Source: Chrysomallon squamiferum (taxonomy: Eukaryota; Mollusca; Gastropoda; Neomphalida; Peltospiridae). Taken from it: a stretch of 64,000 bases of DNA. Location: assembly GCA_012295275.1 (NCBI GenBank), contig CM022671.1, positions 22,584,822 to 22,648,821 on the forward strand, read 5' to 3'. Below the pieces are notes generated by a model. That model searched no databases. It was not told the origin of the DNA and saw only the letters and a program-made list of their open reading frames with translations. Position 1 is the first letter of the stretch; every line of letters starts with the position of its first letter. Made by a program: the position numbers and the translations under genes. Shown here piece by piece: positions 35,181 through 50,097 of this stretch.

Positions 35181-38100
35181 GATAAAGCATATTCACTACA
35201 GAGGTGACAGTTTTTAATACCACCGAGTAGTTTTGTACATAATACTCATAAAAATATATCTTGCATGTTGATATATGTGTAGCTGATAAGAACGACCACA
35301 ATTTATGTGACAATCAAATAATGTAACTGAAATAATAATAATAACCCATAGTGCACAGCATATTTATCAGTCACATGAAAACTACAACAGAACTGTGCTG
35401 TGGAATATTTCATATTAGTACATGTGTGTATTTAATATTCACATTATTCATCAGCTACTCAATGAACTTTGTATTGTGTATTTTTACGTTCTCTTTCTGG
35501 TGTGTATTTTTTAACTCTCATTCTTATTTGGCTGTGCATATAATAAAACTTACATTTTTGGGAGGGTGTTTTTTTGGGGGGTAAAAGTTTATTGCTGTGG
35601 GTCTTGAGAGGGGGAGGGGGGCAAAAGATTTGTAGTTGTGTGTTTTTAAAATTTCATTAGAACTAGTGTTTTAAATTTGATATCATCAGTTTAATATTAT
35701 AAAACGGATCATTAAACTGCAGTACATGTTTTTACATCAGTGATAAAACATAAACCAATTTCTAACTTACTAACACGTCCAACAATAACCTCTTTTACAC
35801 AGTGATACTTGATACACTTTTAAAACAAGAATCTGTGTATGTACATACTACAAAGATGTAATTACAGTACAAATATTAAAACATTTTATATATTCATTTC
35901 ATAGGGATACACTGTAGTAATATCCTTCACCAAAGGATAAAACAGGTTTTTTTTTTTTTTTTTTAAAACAACATCAGTTGTGTTTAGTATTATTATACAA
36001 AGCCTACCTAGCATTCACTTACAAATATACATGTGTATTTTACCTATTATAATGTATATATAGTGAGATGATGACAGTTGCAACAAAGATTAATGAAGTA
36101 TACGATGTTGTCAGTTCAGGCGCCTGTAGATAGCATATTTAATAAAATAACTGTGTGTTATGAAAAGAGATCTGATTATAATTTGTAGCAAACAGTGGAT
36201 TTCTGAGTTTCAAGAGAAGACAATTCTAGATTCATGTGGCAAGCCCCAAACCTGTTCTCAGTCCATATTAACGTGTAATTTATTTTCAAAAGTAAACATT
36301 GAAAGCATAGGGCATATTTTAATTGGGATTTTTTTTTTTTTTTTTTTTTTAAATAAGTAAATAAATAAATAAATAAACTAATATTTAAAAATGATTTCTG
36401 TTCATCCATTTCTGATGAATTTTTTTTTTTTTTTTTTTTAAATTATATTTTTTTAATTTGTTTAAATGAAAGGATGAAATGACCTGTGTAATGTTCTTAA
36501 TTGTTTTTTTTTCTTTTTTTTTTTTTTTTTTAATTTGCTGTCTAAAATTATGATGTAATTTTTTCTTATATTGGTGCTCCAATTACACATGTCCATGTAT
36601 ATTAAACAATTGTAAGCATCTAGAACTGAAGCTATACCTTAGGTTAGGCCATAATGTTTATATTTGTGCTAAAAATACTATCACATTTAGTGTTGAGAAT
36701 TTCAAACTGGAAACTTTTGAAATGGAATAAAATAATAATAATAAAATAAAATTAAAAGAAAGGAAAAAATCCAAATAAAGCAAAATATGAGCAGATTCAT
36801 TTAAATTATTAATAAATGTTTAAGATAAAAAAAACATGTAAGATATAAAATAAAAGATTCTGTATAAAGCAACTGTTAATTACTTTTGAAAAGCTAGCAA
36901 TTTATAGATAATCTGATTATTATTATTATTATTATTAAAAAAAATTATTTTTATTTTTAATTAATTTATTATTTATCTTTACATTTTTGTTTACAATAGT
37001 TACCACAATAAGGGGTATCTAAAAATAAGTAAGAAATATGATAAAAGAAAATATTCAGATTATTCCGTTTTTGAAAACATTTACATATTTCTTAAATATG
37101 ACATCAAAACTGTTCACTAATACAGCTTTAACTGCAGTCCTATTAGATTTTCATGGAAAGGTCACAAATCAAAATAAAATTAAATATTAATGATAAAATA
37201 ATAAATGATTTTTATAATCAAACTGTAAAAACATTTATTATACCTGTATTAATATTCATAGTTGAAATAAAATAATGAAAACATTTTTCAAAATCAGGTG
37301 ACTTTTTAACCTGATTTATTGACAAAATTTTTAATGAATCAAATTTAACATTTTTCTTCTGTCTTGTTTTTCTTCTTTTTATAATTTTATTTCAATTTTT
37401 ACACTTTCTACTTTTATAAAACTAGATAATTTTACTGTTTTTGTTGAAGTATATAAACTGTCAATTACATGTGACAATTTTATCTTCTTTAAGTTCTTTA
37501 TTTAATTTCTAAAAATTGTTTTTCTTGTTAATATTTTATATTATATTTGATGATTTCATTTTAAAATTTATTTACATTTGATTATTATTATATTATTATT
37601 ATTACTATTTACAAGGTAGTAATTTTATAATAATTGTTGAACAATTTTGTTCAGATCTGCTAGTTAATGTATTAACATAATGAATTTCTAATTCTGTGAC
37701 AAAGTATTGTGGCATTTACTTCATTTCACTGGTTGTGTACATTGTAATGCTTTGTTATTGGTTATATGTTTGTCCAGTATCCAACATATACACTTTATCA
37801 TGCTTGTGATAACTGTTTTGACTCCCTCTATTATCTCCCTTTGTCTGCCATCTTTCTTTTTCTTTCTTTTTCCATACTTTGCTAAGTAGAACATACATGA
37901 ATATTAATCATTTTACATGAATGTGGAGTTTTAAAAAATTAATTTACCAAATTTTGTTTTTATGATGTTATGATTAATATGCATAGACATTATTTTATGT
38001 AAGATAAAAAGTGCATTTATTATTATTAATTTCTTTAATTTCAGTTGTTCACTCATTTTAACTAACTTTAAATATACAGTTATCAGCTTAATTCCTGCAA

Positions 38101-38298
38101 AACAAAAATATATCAAAATATGATCATTGACCTGATTTATATTAATAAACATATGATTCTACTTAAGACATAATTAATTTTAATTTGTAAAGTGTAATCT
38201 GGTATATATCTATCTCAACTGTATGTTATTAATTTCATTTACCTGGATCTTACTTTGTTTTCCTGTCTTACTATATACATCATCAAATACCTTTATTA

Positions 38299-38336
<38 letters not shown>

Positions 38337-38717
38337 AAAACCCAAGTACTTCCTTGTCTAATATTTGTTTTCACTGTTAAAACCAATTTACATCATTTAG
38401 ACTTTAATATCAGTACAGGTACCGAACCATTTACTTGGCTTCCAGAAATCTGACTACTTGAAACTGGATACATTTGAATTTGACGTCAGTTATCATGACA
38501 ATTTAAGAGAAAGTGTTGCTGTTATAAGTTATAATTTGTTTCTTTGCTCTCATTTTCATTTATTATCATGTCTAAAAATTTAATGGAAGCACAACTTGCT
38601 TGGGAAAAGCATATTCTATAACGATATTTAAGAATTTTAAGTGAATTAATAAAGATCAAACATGATATTTAGAAGTGTATTCATTTATATCTGTTAAATA
38701 ATGTTCCATTCTTTATT

Positions 38718-38752
<35 letters not shown>

Positions 38753-39268
38753 AAAGATTTAAACTGTCTTCAGAAATCTGGGCTATCTATTTGCTAGATA
38801 AATAGTTCAGTACCTGTACTGGGAGTAGTTCCGTATCGTTGCTATGGAAATGATATTTACCAAATTCACCTTATGTCATCATCTTGTGTTCCATTGTACT
38901 ACTCTGTATACAGTGCACCTGTTAATTTGTGTTTTGTTATTTTATTTTGGTGATGCACTATATAACGTTTGTGATTTGTTTGTGACAGACTAGGTCAACT
39001 GTCAATAAACCATTTCATTATATCTGTCTTGTTCTCGTGGAAGCACCGTTACACAACAGCTGTTCTGGCAGTGATTAAACTCTCCTGGGTGATAGCTTGG
39101 CTAAACTGTTTCATTTAACTGTTAACCTGTAGGATTTTTTTAATTTCCTTCAGTGTCTGCCTCTGCAGCCTCTGCAGTATGTTAAGTTATAACTGAATTT
39201 CTGGAGTATTGTGTATCTTCATCAGTCCATTGCTATCTACCTCTTTTTCTTTTTTGTTTATTTATTTA

Positions 39269-39276
<8 letters not shown>

Positions 39277-39343
<67 letters not shown>

Positions 39344-39391
39344 TATTTTATTTATTTATTTATTTATTTGTTTGTTTGTTTGTTTGTTTGT
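39277..39391. repeat. Composite (TTA)n(TTTA)n(TTTG)n microsatellite
   Basis: About 65 bp of TTA, then TTTA units, then six or so TTTG units in direct succession. Confidence 0.96.
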
Positions 39392-39814
39392 TTTCACTGT
39401 AGATGGTACTGCCTATTTTGGCAGTGAAGGGGTTAAATTTCCACGAATACCAGATCATTATTGCCTTATCTGTTATTTTTCTCTGTTGTATCACACTTGG
39501 TCTGAACTATTAAACTTTTCTGTAGTATCATATATTGTTTGAATTTTTCAATATTACAGAGCCAGTTACAAAATAAATAAATAAATAAATAAATGAACAA
39601 TATATCGGTATTACCACATTTGACAAAACCATTAACATATTTTTAACCAACAGTATTTGGAAGTCATATGTGTGACTGAATCCACTGTGAAATATGTCAA
39701 AAGGGTTAACCATGACATGAAGTGCTCTGAAAATTCTTGTTTTCTCAAAATTTAAAAAAAAAAATTTTTAAATTAAAATTAAAACTTAAAAAAAAAAAAA
39801 AAAAATAAATAATT

Positions 39815-39845
<31 letters not shown>

Positions 39846-40477
39846 TAAACATTTAAATGATGTATTATCTGGAACTGGTTTAAAAATATCTGAGGATACT
39901 TTTAAGAAATGAAGTGATCTGGCAATCCTTGTTTTCCCAAATAATAATAATAAAAAAATACATACTTACCATGCATTGTGTGAAACTGGTACATGTTAAT
40001 CAGATTCAGTACAAACAAATGTTACAAATGGCAAACACTTAATACTTTCTGCTTACAATAGCCGACACACACAATTAGTTATTCATGGTTGTCTAAGCCT
40101 CCATGACCAGTTCTGTAAACATAGTAAACATGTCATCATAATGATTTAATTTTTTTTCTGTGTTATTCTTGAAAGCAGTTGTGGTTATAAAGCATGCTTC
40201 AGATATGACTGGGTGTAAGATCGATACTCAGGAGTTTGGTATTTTTTCAAACACATTTGTTTGTTCATCCTGTCAGTGGGAACATGCAGTTCACTATTCC
40301 TTCATACCAACTGATAAGAGAGATCATCTACTGGGTGACATAGCTTGAAATATAAACAGTGTCAACCAGGTCAATAAATAAATAAATATTTATTAAGACT
40401 GATCAGTATCTGTTAATCATGCTGAACAACCATACATAAAATCAGCCAGGGTTTTTTGGTTGTTTTTTTTAATTTTG

Positions 40478-40480
<3 letters not shown>

Positions 40481-40537
<57 letters not shown>

Positions 40538-40538
40538 G
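40481..40538. repeat. (TTA)n microsatellite
   Basis: About 58 bp of pure ATT repeats. Confidence 0.97.
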
Positions 40539-41153
40539 ATAAAGTAACATTTTATAGATTTCTTGAATATCAAAAGACTGAATTGTCTTTTCTCAGTTAA
40601 CATTAAAAAAAATATTCATGAAATTTCCAGATCTATAAATAACTATACTGAGTAACTACAACAACAAAAAAAAATAGATACATTTAAAAAAATAAAATAA
40701 AATAAAATAAATAATAAATAAAAAAAATAAAACATATTTTTAATATGCATAAAATAACCTCTTTACAAAATGCATTTAACATATTTAGGTACACCAGTCT
40801 TACAGCACTGAGGATAATTAAGTTTAGAAAATAAAACAGTTCTTAATTTGATTTAAATCTGTTTCAGTCTTGGAACAGGAAATAAATAAAACAGTTTTTT
40901 ACATAGACGTATGTAACCATCACTGATAGAATCTGCAGGAAAAGTTAGTTACAGGAATCTGTTCAAATAATTAAAAATGGCATCAGGTGGAACCACTCTT
41001 TGATGTCAGTTTGTAATGGAACAAAAATACATTTATGTACAGGTATCTTCCACTCAGTTGGGGTAATAATTTTCTAAGTGATAAATGTCGAGTGCAAATG
41101 GCAGACATATAAACATGACAGAATCACGCACACACACAGAAAGAGAGAGACTG

Positions 41154-41185
<32 letters not shown>

Positions 41186-42038
41186 ATAATATATTTGATA
41201 TCTTGGCCCTCCTCCAAAACACTGCATAGCTATCTAGGCTCCTCTCTCCAAAAGGTTTCCAAACCCTGACATATGATTATATATTTCTCTAAGCTGAGAA
41301 GGTGAAATTAAAACTGCCTTGCTGTTAGCTGAAAATCAAAACAGATCTTTGTGTATGATTTTAATTTATGTCTGAATATGAAATGGTTAATATCCAAAAT
41401 CAGATGAAATAAAAATTAAAGTTGTCTTTGTGATAATGAAGAACAAAAACTACAGAACAACAGACTGGAATGTTAAATATACCAGCCACGAATGTTGTTT
41501 CGGAATAAATAAAAGCTAAATCTCAAGATAATGGACTATATATACAGGATAGTACATACCACAAATTGCCAACACAGACTAAAACAGCTAAAACAAAAAA
41601 GATTTAAAAATAAAATAAAATAAATAAATAAATAGATAAATGGTATAGTTTTTTTTATAAAATCTAAATCATCACCAAGACTAAAAAATATTCTATAAGT
41701 TAATACTGCAAAAGTTGTCAAAATTTTTACTAAGTGTAATAAATGGAATGTTGGAACATAAAGTTAATTATATAAAAATGTTAATGATGAACATTAGTAT
41801 AAAATTTTAAATTAAAATTGTTCAAGAAATAATAAAATATAATTTAATAAATATAAATATGATGGGTAATATTATGAAACATGATTAGTATGAGAAAAAA
41901 ATAAAGATAGGACAGTTGTTAATTAATTAGCAAAATTTAAAAATTGTTTCTTCTAAGAATTGTAATACAAAATTGAAAATATCTTGTGTAACTAGAAAGA
42001 GAATGTATGAAAATCAATATAATAATAATAATACATAA

Positions 42039-42272
42039 ATAAATAAATAACTTAATTAATCAAAGGCATCTTAAAATGTGGATCTGTTTAGGTATATAAA
42101 GTGTAATATTTAAGTACTGAAAATTAGTGGCATAAACAATATCTTACCCAATAAATAAATAACTTAATTAATCAAAGACATCTTAAAATGTGGATCTGTT
42201 TAGGTATATAAAGTGTAATATTTAAGTACTGAAAATTAGTGGCATAAACAATATCTTACCCAATAAATAAAT
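42039..42272. repeat. Recent 112-bp tandem duplication (two copies)
   Basis: The block from 'aaataaataacttaattaat' through 'caatatcttacccaataaat' appears twice in direct succession. The anchor 'caaaggcatc' is at 42061 and 'caaagacatc' at 42173. I found one substitution over the unit, so the duplication is recent or is an assembly artefact. Confidence 0.95.
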
Positions 42273-42549
42273 ATTTAAATAAAAATAATGAAAAATAATG
42301 AAAAGTATATGAATTATATCCTGAAGCATGAAATCTAAAAGCAAGAATAAAATAAAAACAGTTATTTTCTGTGAAAATAAATTTCATACAATGCCTATTT
42401 ACAATTTCATTATTGATAATAATTAAATTAATTTTTTGTGAAAGCTTTGATGAATTCCGTCTTAGATAAAATAAAACAAACTCGTTGTAAATACGTGTTG
42501 CTGTTTTGTTCACTTTATAGCAGAAAATGTACGTCATACTTTAAATACC

Positions 42550-42588
<39 letters not shown>

Positions 42589-43289
42589 AATAATGTTAAA
42601 ATCTTTAAATTATTATTATTATTATTATTATTATTACAGTATATTTTCTTTTTGACTATATACTTCCAAACACTTCGGGTAAAGCTCTGGTATTGATCTC
42701 GACTTTTAATGAAATGCCTACACTAGATATCGGTAACCTTGGACTGTAAAAAGAGAAAGTTTCTTATTCTCTCGTTTTAAAACATTTCTAAAGTTTATGT
42801 ATTGCTCATTTCAATTATTAATAAATATGTCTTTTTAACTTAATTTAAAATCTACAGTCTTCAAGTGAGAAATTAGTGGTTATTGAATAGTAAATTTCCT
42901 CTCGTTACCATTTACATGCAACTGATCACGCGATAGACGTATGGCGTTTTGATACTAAGAAAAAACCTTGGTCAAAACACCAACAAATCGACTTTAATAA
43001 TTTGTAACAAAATAATTATTTTCAGGCAATATATTTTTTTTTCTTTGATTATTATTATTATTTTCCTATATGTATTTATTTTAAAGAAATCATAGAACAC
43101 AATTCATTCATTCATAATTATTTCGCAGTACGTTTTTTGCTACTGCTAAACATGGATCTAAATAATTTATTTTATTTTTACAAACGTGTAACCTATCAAA
43201 ATATTTGTAGTAAACGATTATATAGATATATCTGTATATTTGATAATAATAGCTATATTTAGTAGTAAAGGTTTTAAGGCACAATTTAT

Positions 43290-43470
43290 ATAATTCGAAC
43301 GATACATATGCCGGCCACTGCAGAGTTGTCTGCCCGCCGTGCTCTTAATGCTCCCAATACGTCATACATGTCTGATTGTCGACGCCATCTCATCGCTAGC
43401 TGAACTTCGATTATCAACTGGGTAAAACTCGGGCCTGCTTGATTGCATCAACTGTACTCTACTCTAAGAT
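43290..43470 (+). promoter_or_regulatory. Probable promoter / 5' UTR of the BCL7-like gene
   Basis: A local rise in GC and CpG against AT-rich flanks just upstream of the start codon. It contains 'tacgtcat' (43358-43365), a CRE-like site, and 'cgccatct' (about 43384), resembling a YY1 core. No TATA box in a convincing position. The transcription start is not determined. Confidence 0.55.
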
Positions 43471-43562
43471 ATGCTCTCGCGCTCAGTCCGTGCAGAAACC
43501 AGGAGTAGAGCGAAAGAGGACATCAAACGGGTTATAAATGCCATCGACAAAGTCAGAAAATG
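43471..43562 (+). CDS. BCL7: BCL7 exon 1
   Basis: ATG to donor 'aaaatg|gtgagt', 92 bp. Encodes [15 protein letters not shown] through AIDKVRK; a Trp codon is split across intron 1. Confidence 0.95.
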
Positions 43563-45137
43563 GTGAGTGTATTTTTCTCGGTTATCGACCTGGGAGTGTG
43601 CGTCTCTTTGTTTTCATCTGGGCGTTTTTCTGTCAAAATTCTGTCGCGATCCCGGGGGTAAACACATTTCGTACGGATCAGGAAGAAAGTAGGTATTATA
43701 ACACGTGGCTTTGTTTACTATTACAGTGCTTATTTTATTCTAGCTATGGTTTATGCTGTAGTGTGCATTGTTAAACTGGCGCTGTTTATTGGACTGTTCC
43801 ATCTAGATCCAATCGAGGCCGCAGGTTCTCAACTCGGAAATTTTTTGTTTTAGGGTCTCCGGGTCCTGTGTTTTAATACATTTAAATCAAATAATATTCA
43901 TAATAACCTAGTGGATCAGTTTTTAATAGAAATAGAAATGTATCAAAAAGTAATGTGTTTAATTAAACATATTTAAAAAAAAATATATATATATATATAT
44001 AAAAAAATATATTGTATTTTGGAATTTGTTTTGACAAACTCAGCACTTGTTACATTAAAATTTATTTTCTCACTAACTTTAGAAATTTAAACAAATAATG
44101 ACACATACACACATGCAAATATACAAACTATTAATAAGAAATATAATAAAAATAAATGGATATAATTTATTTAGTTTTATAATATTTAAGTTAAAATCTA
44201 TTATATATGAAGTATTGTTAATGATGAAATTTTATTGCAGTTACTTCAAAGCCATTTGTTAAGTTTTACATAAACTATTAACTGGACTGTATTTCTAAAC
44301 GTACCAGTAACAAAGTAAATAATTATAAAGGTTTGATATTATAAATTGTTGATAGTCCTTAGTTTTTGTGGTGTGTATTCAGAATTTAGAATAAGAAGTT
44401 TAAAAAAAAGGAAAACTTACAAACCATATCATCATTATGAAATACAAATGAAACTTCAAATGTGTAACATCTACAAATATTTCATTTTTTTTTTTTTAAT
44501 TGGCTCTTTTAATTCAAAAGAATTCAATCTAAAATAAAGATCTCTGTTGTATCTACATACAAGTACATTGAAGAACTAATAATTGTTAATAAGCAACTTC
44601 CTGATTTATTATATGAAAAAGAACAAGATAAAAAAATAATAATAATAATGTAGAAATGAAAAAAGAAATAAAAAATAACATTGTTCTACTCACGTGACTT
44701 AAGTGTGCATAAAATTAAAAACCAAGAAGAACTTTTTTTTTGATTTATTCAAATTAGCAAAAGAGGAACAACATTGTGAAGGCTCTAAAATACTGAGTCT
44801 GTGTAGATATTTTGTATTTCCGTTGATGTTTGATAATGTAAATATTCCTTGATTAGATAACACTGTATCAGTGTTTCTGTCAAAAGTGTCCTGTAATATT
44901 TAATATACATGACAAATGTGTATATGCTGAAAGTTAAATAAACACAAGATATATGATATATGTTTTTAAGTTATACAAGATAACACAGAAATGATTAACA
45001 CTAAGAAACAGATTCATTTCAGTTGCAAAAACATTCTAATTATGTTATTTGAATATTTTGAATTTGTAATTAAAATATTAAAACCAAAGCCATCTGGATT
45101 TGTAGGTTATAATGCAGCTATTATTATTATTATTATA

Positions 45138-45207
<70 letters not shown>

Positions 45208-48200
45208 CTTTATTATTATTATTGTTATTGCTATTATTATTATTATATAAATATATTTATATATCTTACAAGGTAGCACAGTATCATAACACAACAGTTA
45301 ACAAGATATCACATAATATCTTTGGCATCATATACAACATAGCTTAACATTGTGTCACATAACGTTACATTACACAACAATACAGTTCATGTCAGAATAG
45401 TATGTTGTATCGGGTAACATTACATTGCGTAATATAACAATAGTGTTTCCCCTGTGCAGAAATAGGAGGGCAGCCCAGCTTGCCTCTTTTTGGGGTCACC
45501 CTTGTGTCTGAAATTCAGAAAATGTCCACCCTCGTTTGCCTAAATTTTCAGTAAAACATACCCATAGTTATCACAATGTTGCCTAGAATCTGACTATAAT
45601 TACTGTTGTCTGCAGGCATCAGTTTGTCTAGAAAATGACACTTTTTGGTACTAATAAACAAATACAAACAGCATTTTGTATTGTCATAAATACAAATGAC
45701 GTTTTTAGTGCTAATCAACAAATACAAAATGACACTTTTTAGTGTATCAAATATTCACAAATGTTGAACTGCATCATATATCATTACAATGTATCATACA
45801 ACATTATTTTGCATCACTTAATATTACAGTATATATAACATAGTGTATAATAAAATATTTCAGTATATATAACATTATAGTGCATCACAAAATATTACAG
45901 TATATATAACATTATAGTGTGTCATATAATATTTCAGTATATTGTATAACATAATGCATCATATAACATTATAGTGCATTTACATAACAAAGTGCGTAAC
46001 ATAATATTACAATATATCATATAACCTTATTGTGCATCACATAATATTACAGAATATCATATAACAGTATAGTGCATCACATAACATATATATCGTATAC
46101 CATTATATAATATAACATAGTACATCGTATAACATTACAGTGTATCACATAATATTGCAGTGCATCACAGAACATGTAATATTACAATAAATCAAATAAC
46201 ATTACAGTACTTTACGTAGTGTTACAGTATATTACACAGGATAGTACATTATAGAATATGTAACATTACAGTGTATCACTAATGTAGATAACAATACTTA
46301 ATAAAACAACATCCTCATACAACATAACAGTACATTACAATACAGCATATATCATTACACTACAGCATAACATCTTGGTACACATTTGTTCAATACACAA
46401 TATTATATCACAGAACATAAAAGCACATGACAGAGTATACAGGACAGAAGTACATTTTATAAACTTGATTCACTGTAGGGAGAAGAAATGGGTGAATATT
46501 GGAGACACGTCAATGAGAATTTTCAAATGGGTTCCAGGTAAGTTTATTTATTATTTTACTGCTTGTCTGAACCATATAAGTTTCATAAGATTCTAAATTA
46601 AAAATTATCTCAGCTATAAAATATTAAAAAGTTTCACAGAAAGATGAGATTTCAAACGTAGACTGCTTTGAAACGTGGTAAGAAGTGACTCGTCAGTTTG
46701 TTTTATTTACTTTGCCCACTGGAACAAGATAAAATAAGCCAAATCTAGTTTATGGTTATCTGTTTAAACCTCTGTTACATTTACTCTATGCAAAGAGGTT
46801 TCATGGATTGCAGGATCTGTCCTTCTCAGTGACTAAATAAGATAAAGTAAGCCAAATCTACTTTAAGGTTGTCTGTTTAACATTTAAATGTCAGTTAAGC
46901 TCTATAGTGACTCCCATGTAAAGAGCTGGGTTGTGAAAAAAGTAGCTGAACTTTCATGGATTGTAGGATCAGTCCTCAGTGACTACAAAAGATAAAAAAT
47001 AAGCCAAATCTGCTTTAAAGTTGTCTGTGAAATCTCATAAATCTCTATTAAACTTTACATTAAAGATTTGTATTATAAAACATTTAACTGACGTTTTGTA
47101 GACTGCAGGATCAATCCTTCCCAAAAGATAAAATAAGCCGAATCTGTTTCAATGTTATTATCTGTTTTATTTTTAAATCTATTAACTTTTACATTAAAGA
47201 TTTGGATTATAAAACATTTAACTAAAGTTTTGTGCAATGTAGAGTCAATTGTTCTCAGTGACCACATAAAATAAAATATGCCAAATCTACTTTAACATAA
47301 TAATTATGATATCTAATATTTAATATTATGTTTTACTTCTAAATCTCTGTTAAAACTGAATCTAATGTAAAAAGTGGGGTTGTAAAGGATTTAACAAAAG
47401 TTTCATAGGCTGTAGAATCAACCCTTGTAATTCTAAATGACTGTTGTAGTGAATAACTGGCTATTTTTCAGTTCAGTTAGCATTCTGTTCAACATTTACT
47501 ATGACCCAAATTTTCAGTCAAGTTGATACACGTATATATATATATATATATTATAAAATAAGTCAACATATCATAGCTTGTGAAAACAAGTACATAAATG
47601 TGCATAGATGTTGATGAAAAATATTCAGATAAAAATGTGAGTTATAATTTATATGTATTTAAAGAAATAAAAAATAAAGATTACTGATTCATATCATTTT
47701 TTTTTCTTTTATTTTAGTTTCCAATCCTGATTCCCCTGGAGTAAGTATTGAAATTATATTTTAAAAATTAAAACCAGTTATCTTTATTTATTTATTTATG
47801 GATTGTTTTTTAATTTACTTATTATATTTTTATTATTATTTATTTATTTATTTTAACAATAGATAGATAATTTGATTTTTTTTATTTATTATAAATCTTT
47901 TTTTCTTTTTACATAATGCTATTTTTACTTAAAATATTATAATTTTTTTTTAAAGTAGTTTGTTTATTTAAATATATAACATCGCTATTATTTGTACTTA
48001 CGAAAGGTATGACCTGTACCATACCAAAAAACATTAAAAATCAACAATGTTTTTATGTTGTGGTTTTTTTTATGTTCTAATTACATGTACCTTTTTTTGT
48101 TGGTGAATAATTTGTTGCTATTACAGTTTTATTATTATAATTATCAGAACCATCAAAGCCGTAAGAAACTATTTGCAAGTAAAGGAAACAAAACTCCACA

Positions 48201-49667
48201 GAATGACAAAGAAAACATCAAAGAGAGTTCAAACAGTGAGTAATTTCTTTGATTAGGTTTTCCTGACAACTAATAACAATAATCTTTTAACGTATTTTAG
48301 AAATAAAGATTAGAAATTTATGAAAAAGTGAAAATATAGAATTTTATTATCGTTATTAAGATTTACATTGTATGTGTGTAACTACAAAGTCCAGACAAAA
48401 AAAAAAAAAAAAAAAAATTATGATGAAATGAAATTTTAAATTTTATAAATATGGAGGAAAAAACTCATCATCTACAAAAAAGTTAAGTATTTTAGCTATG
48501 GCTACACAAACATTTCCACGTTATGGGAATGTAATATTCTCTAAATTGAACTGAGTGGAATCTTCTGAATTAAATTTTAATTTAAAACAGAACTGCACAA
48601 TACAACAGCATATGATGTAGGAATCATTTAATCTTTTGAAAAGCAGTGGTTTTGTAGCCCAGTGGTTAGAGCTCTGAACTGAAGCACACCAGGTCACAAC
48701 TTCAGTTCTTGCAGATTTTTTACCTTTTATCAACAGATTGCCATTCAGTGACATATAACTGATTATATTAATGATTACTCAAGACTGTAATATTATTTAG
48801 ATTTATCTCTTGGGTTAAAAGTCTTGAGTAAAATGTTTTCAGTTTGTTGAACAGGTTAATGTATGATACTGTTGGTGATGTGAACAAATTAGTCTGAAAT
48901 GTTTATGTTATATATCACATATTTATAATCTCTGCCAATGATATACGGTATGAGACTGAAATTATGAGCTTGAGGTTTAAAACCAAAAAATTCCTTTTCT
49001 TTTTCTTTTTTTCAGTATTTTATTTCAAAAACCAATGTTTTTTTTTTTTTTTTTTTAAATTATTAAAAGACAAAAAAAAAAATGTCTGAATATTTTAACT
49101 GTAGTGAGCAAAATTTTTTTCACTTTTTTTTTTTTTTTAAATGCATTCAAAAATAATTACAATAATAATAAATAAATAAATAAAAATTTGTTTTTGCATA
49201 AAGAATGAAAAAAAAAGAGAGAAAGAAAAGAACTTGCTGATTTAGTGTTGCTTTAATATATCAACAGTTTGTAACAAAATAACAATAACTGAAACTGTAA
49301 CATAATGTATTTAGACCATTTGTTCCAGCCATCACATTTACACTTTATATATTTAAATTTAATCAGTTCTTATCAACAGTTCTGTGACTTTCACATACAT
49401 GTATTTATTATGTAATTAGATAGTAGTTAGTTCTTTTAATTCTAATCTGCTTCAGTAGGAATCTCTTTATTGTTTTAGCAGTAGTAGTTTTATTTTACAT
49501 TTTCTAAGACTTCTTGCACAGCATGATGTTCCTATTAATAAATATTAGTTGAATTTCTTTTTTAATAATATCTGCTTGGATTCTTAGATTTTGTTAATAA
49601 TGTTTGCATGGTACTTTACATCAGGGTTGTTTATTATTTGACAGTATTTTTTATTAAAATCTTAAAA

Positions 49668-49699
<32 letters not shown>

Positions 49700-50049
49700 T
49701 TTTATTTGAAGTATAATTTCACCACAACTGCTTCAGTTTTATTAGTATTATTATTTTTTTATTTTATTTTTTATCAAATGCATTTGTTTTTGATACAAAA
49801 TTATATATATCATTTTTTATTATGCTATGCAGTTTATGCAAATAATATTTTTCAATGCAGATTCTATTCTTTACTTTCTTCTTTAGTTTATTTCATTTTC
49901 TTTTTTAAATTTGAATGAATGGTAGTTATTTGTAAATAACAAATCACTGAAACATGACATTCACATTAAATCATACAGAATCTTTTAACACTTTAATTAT
50001 AAATATATATTTTTATTATATCTATATCTATATCTACACACATATATAG

Positions 50050-50097
<48 letters not shown>

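Larger units (their letters stand above)
35585..42038. other. Intergenic region, repeat-rich
   Basis: No exon-like sequence was seen. It contains poly-T/poly-A runs, (ATT)n at 38298-38336, (AT)n at 38724-38748, a TTA/TTTA/TTTG composite at 39277-39391, (TTA)n at 40481-40538 and AAAT/AAATA tracts at 40685-40735. Frames over these are low-complexity only. Confidence 0.6.

Noticed and set aside
44991-45347. 118-codon frame rich in Ile and Leu
   Set aside because: Generated by an ATT microsatellite.
48650-48722. Functional tRNA gene
   Set aside because: The A box is good, but the B box is diverged and no acceptor stem or anticodon arm pairing is visible; better read as a SINE.
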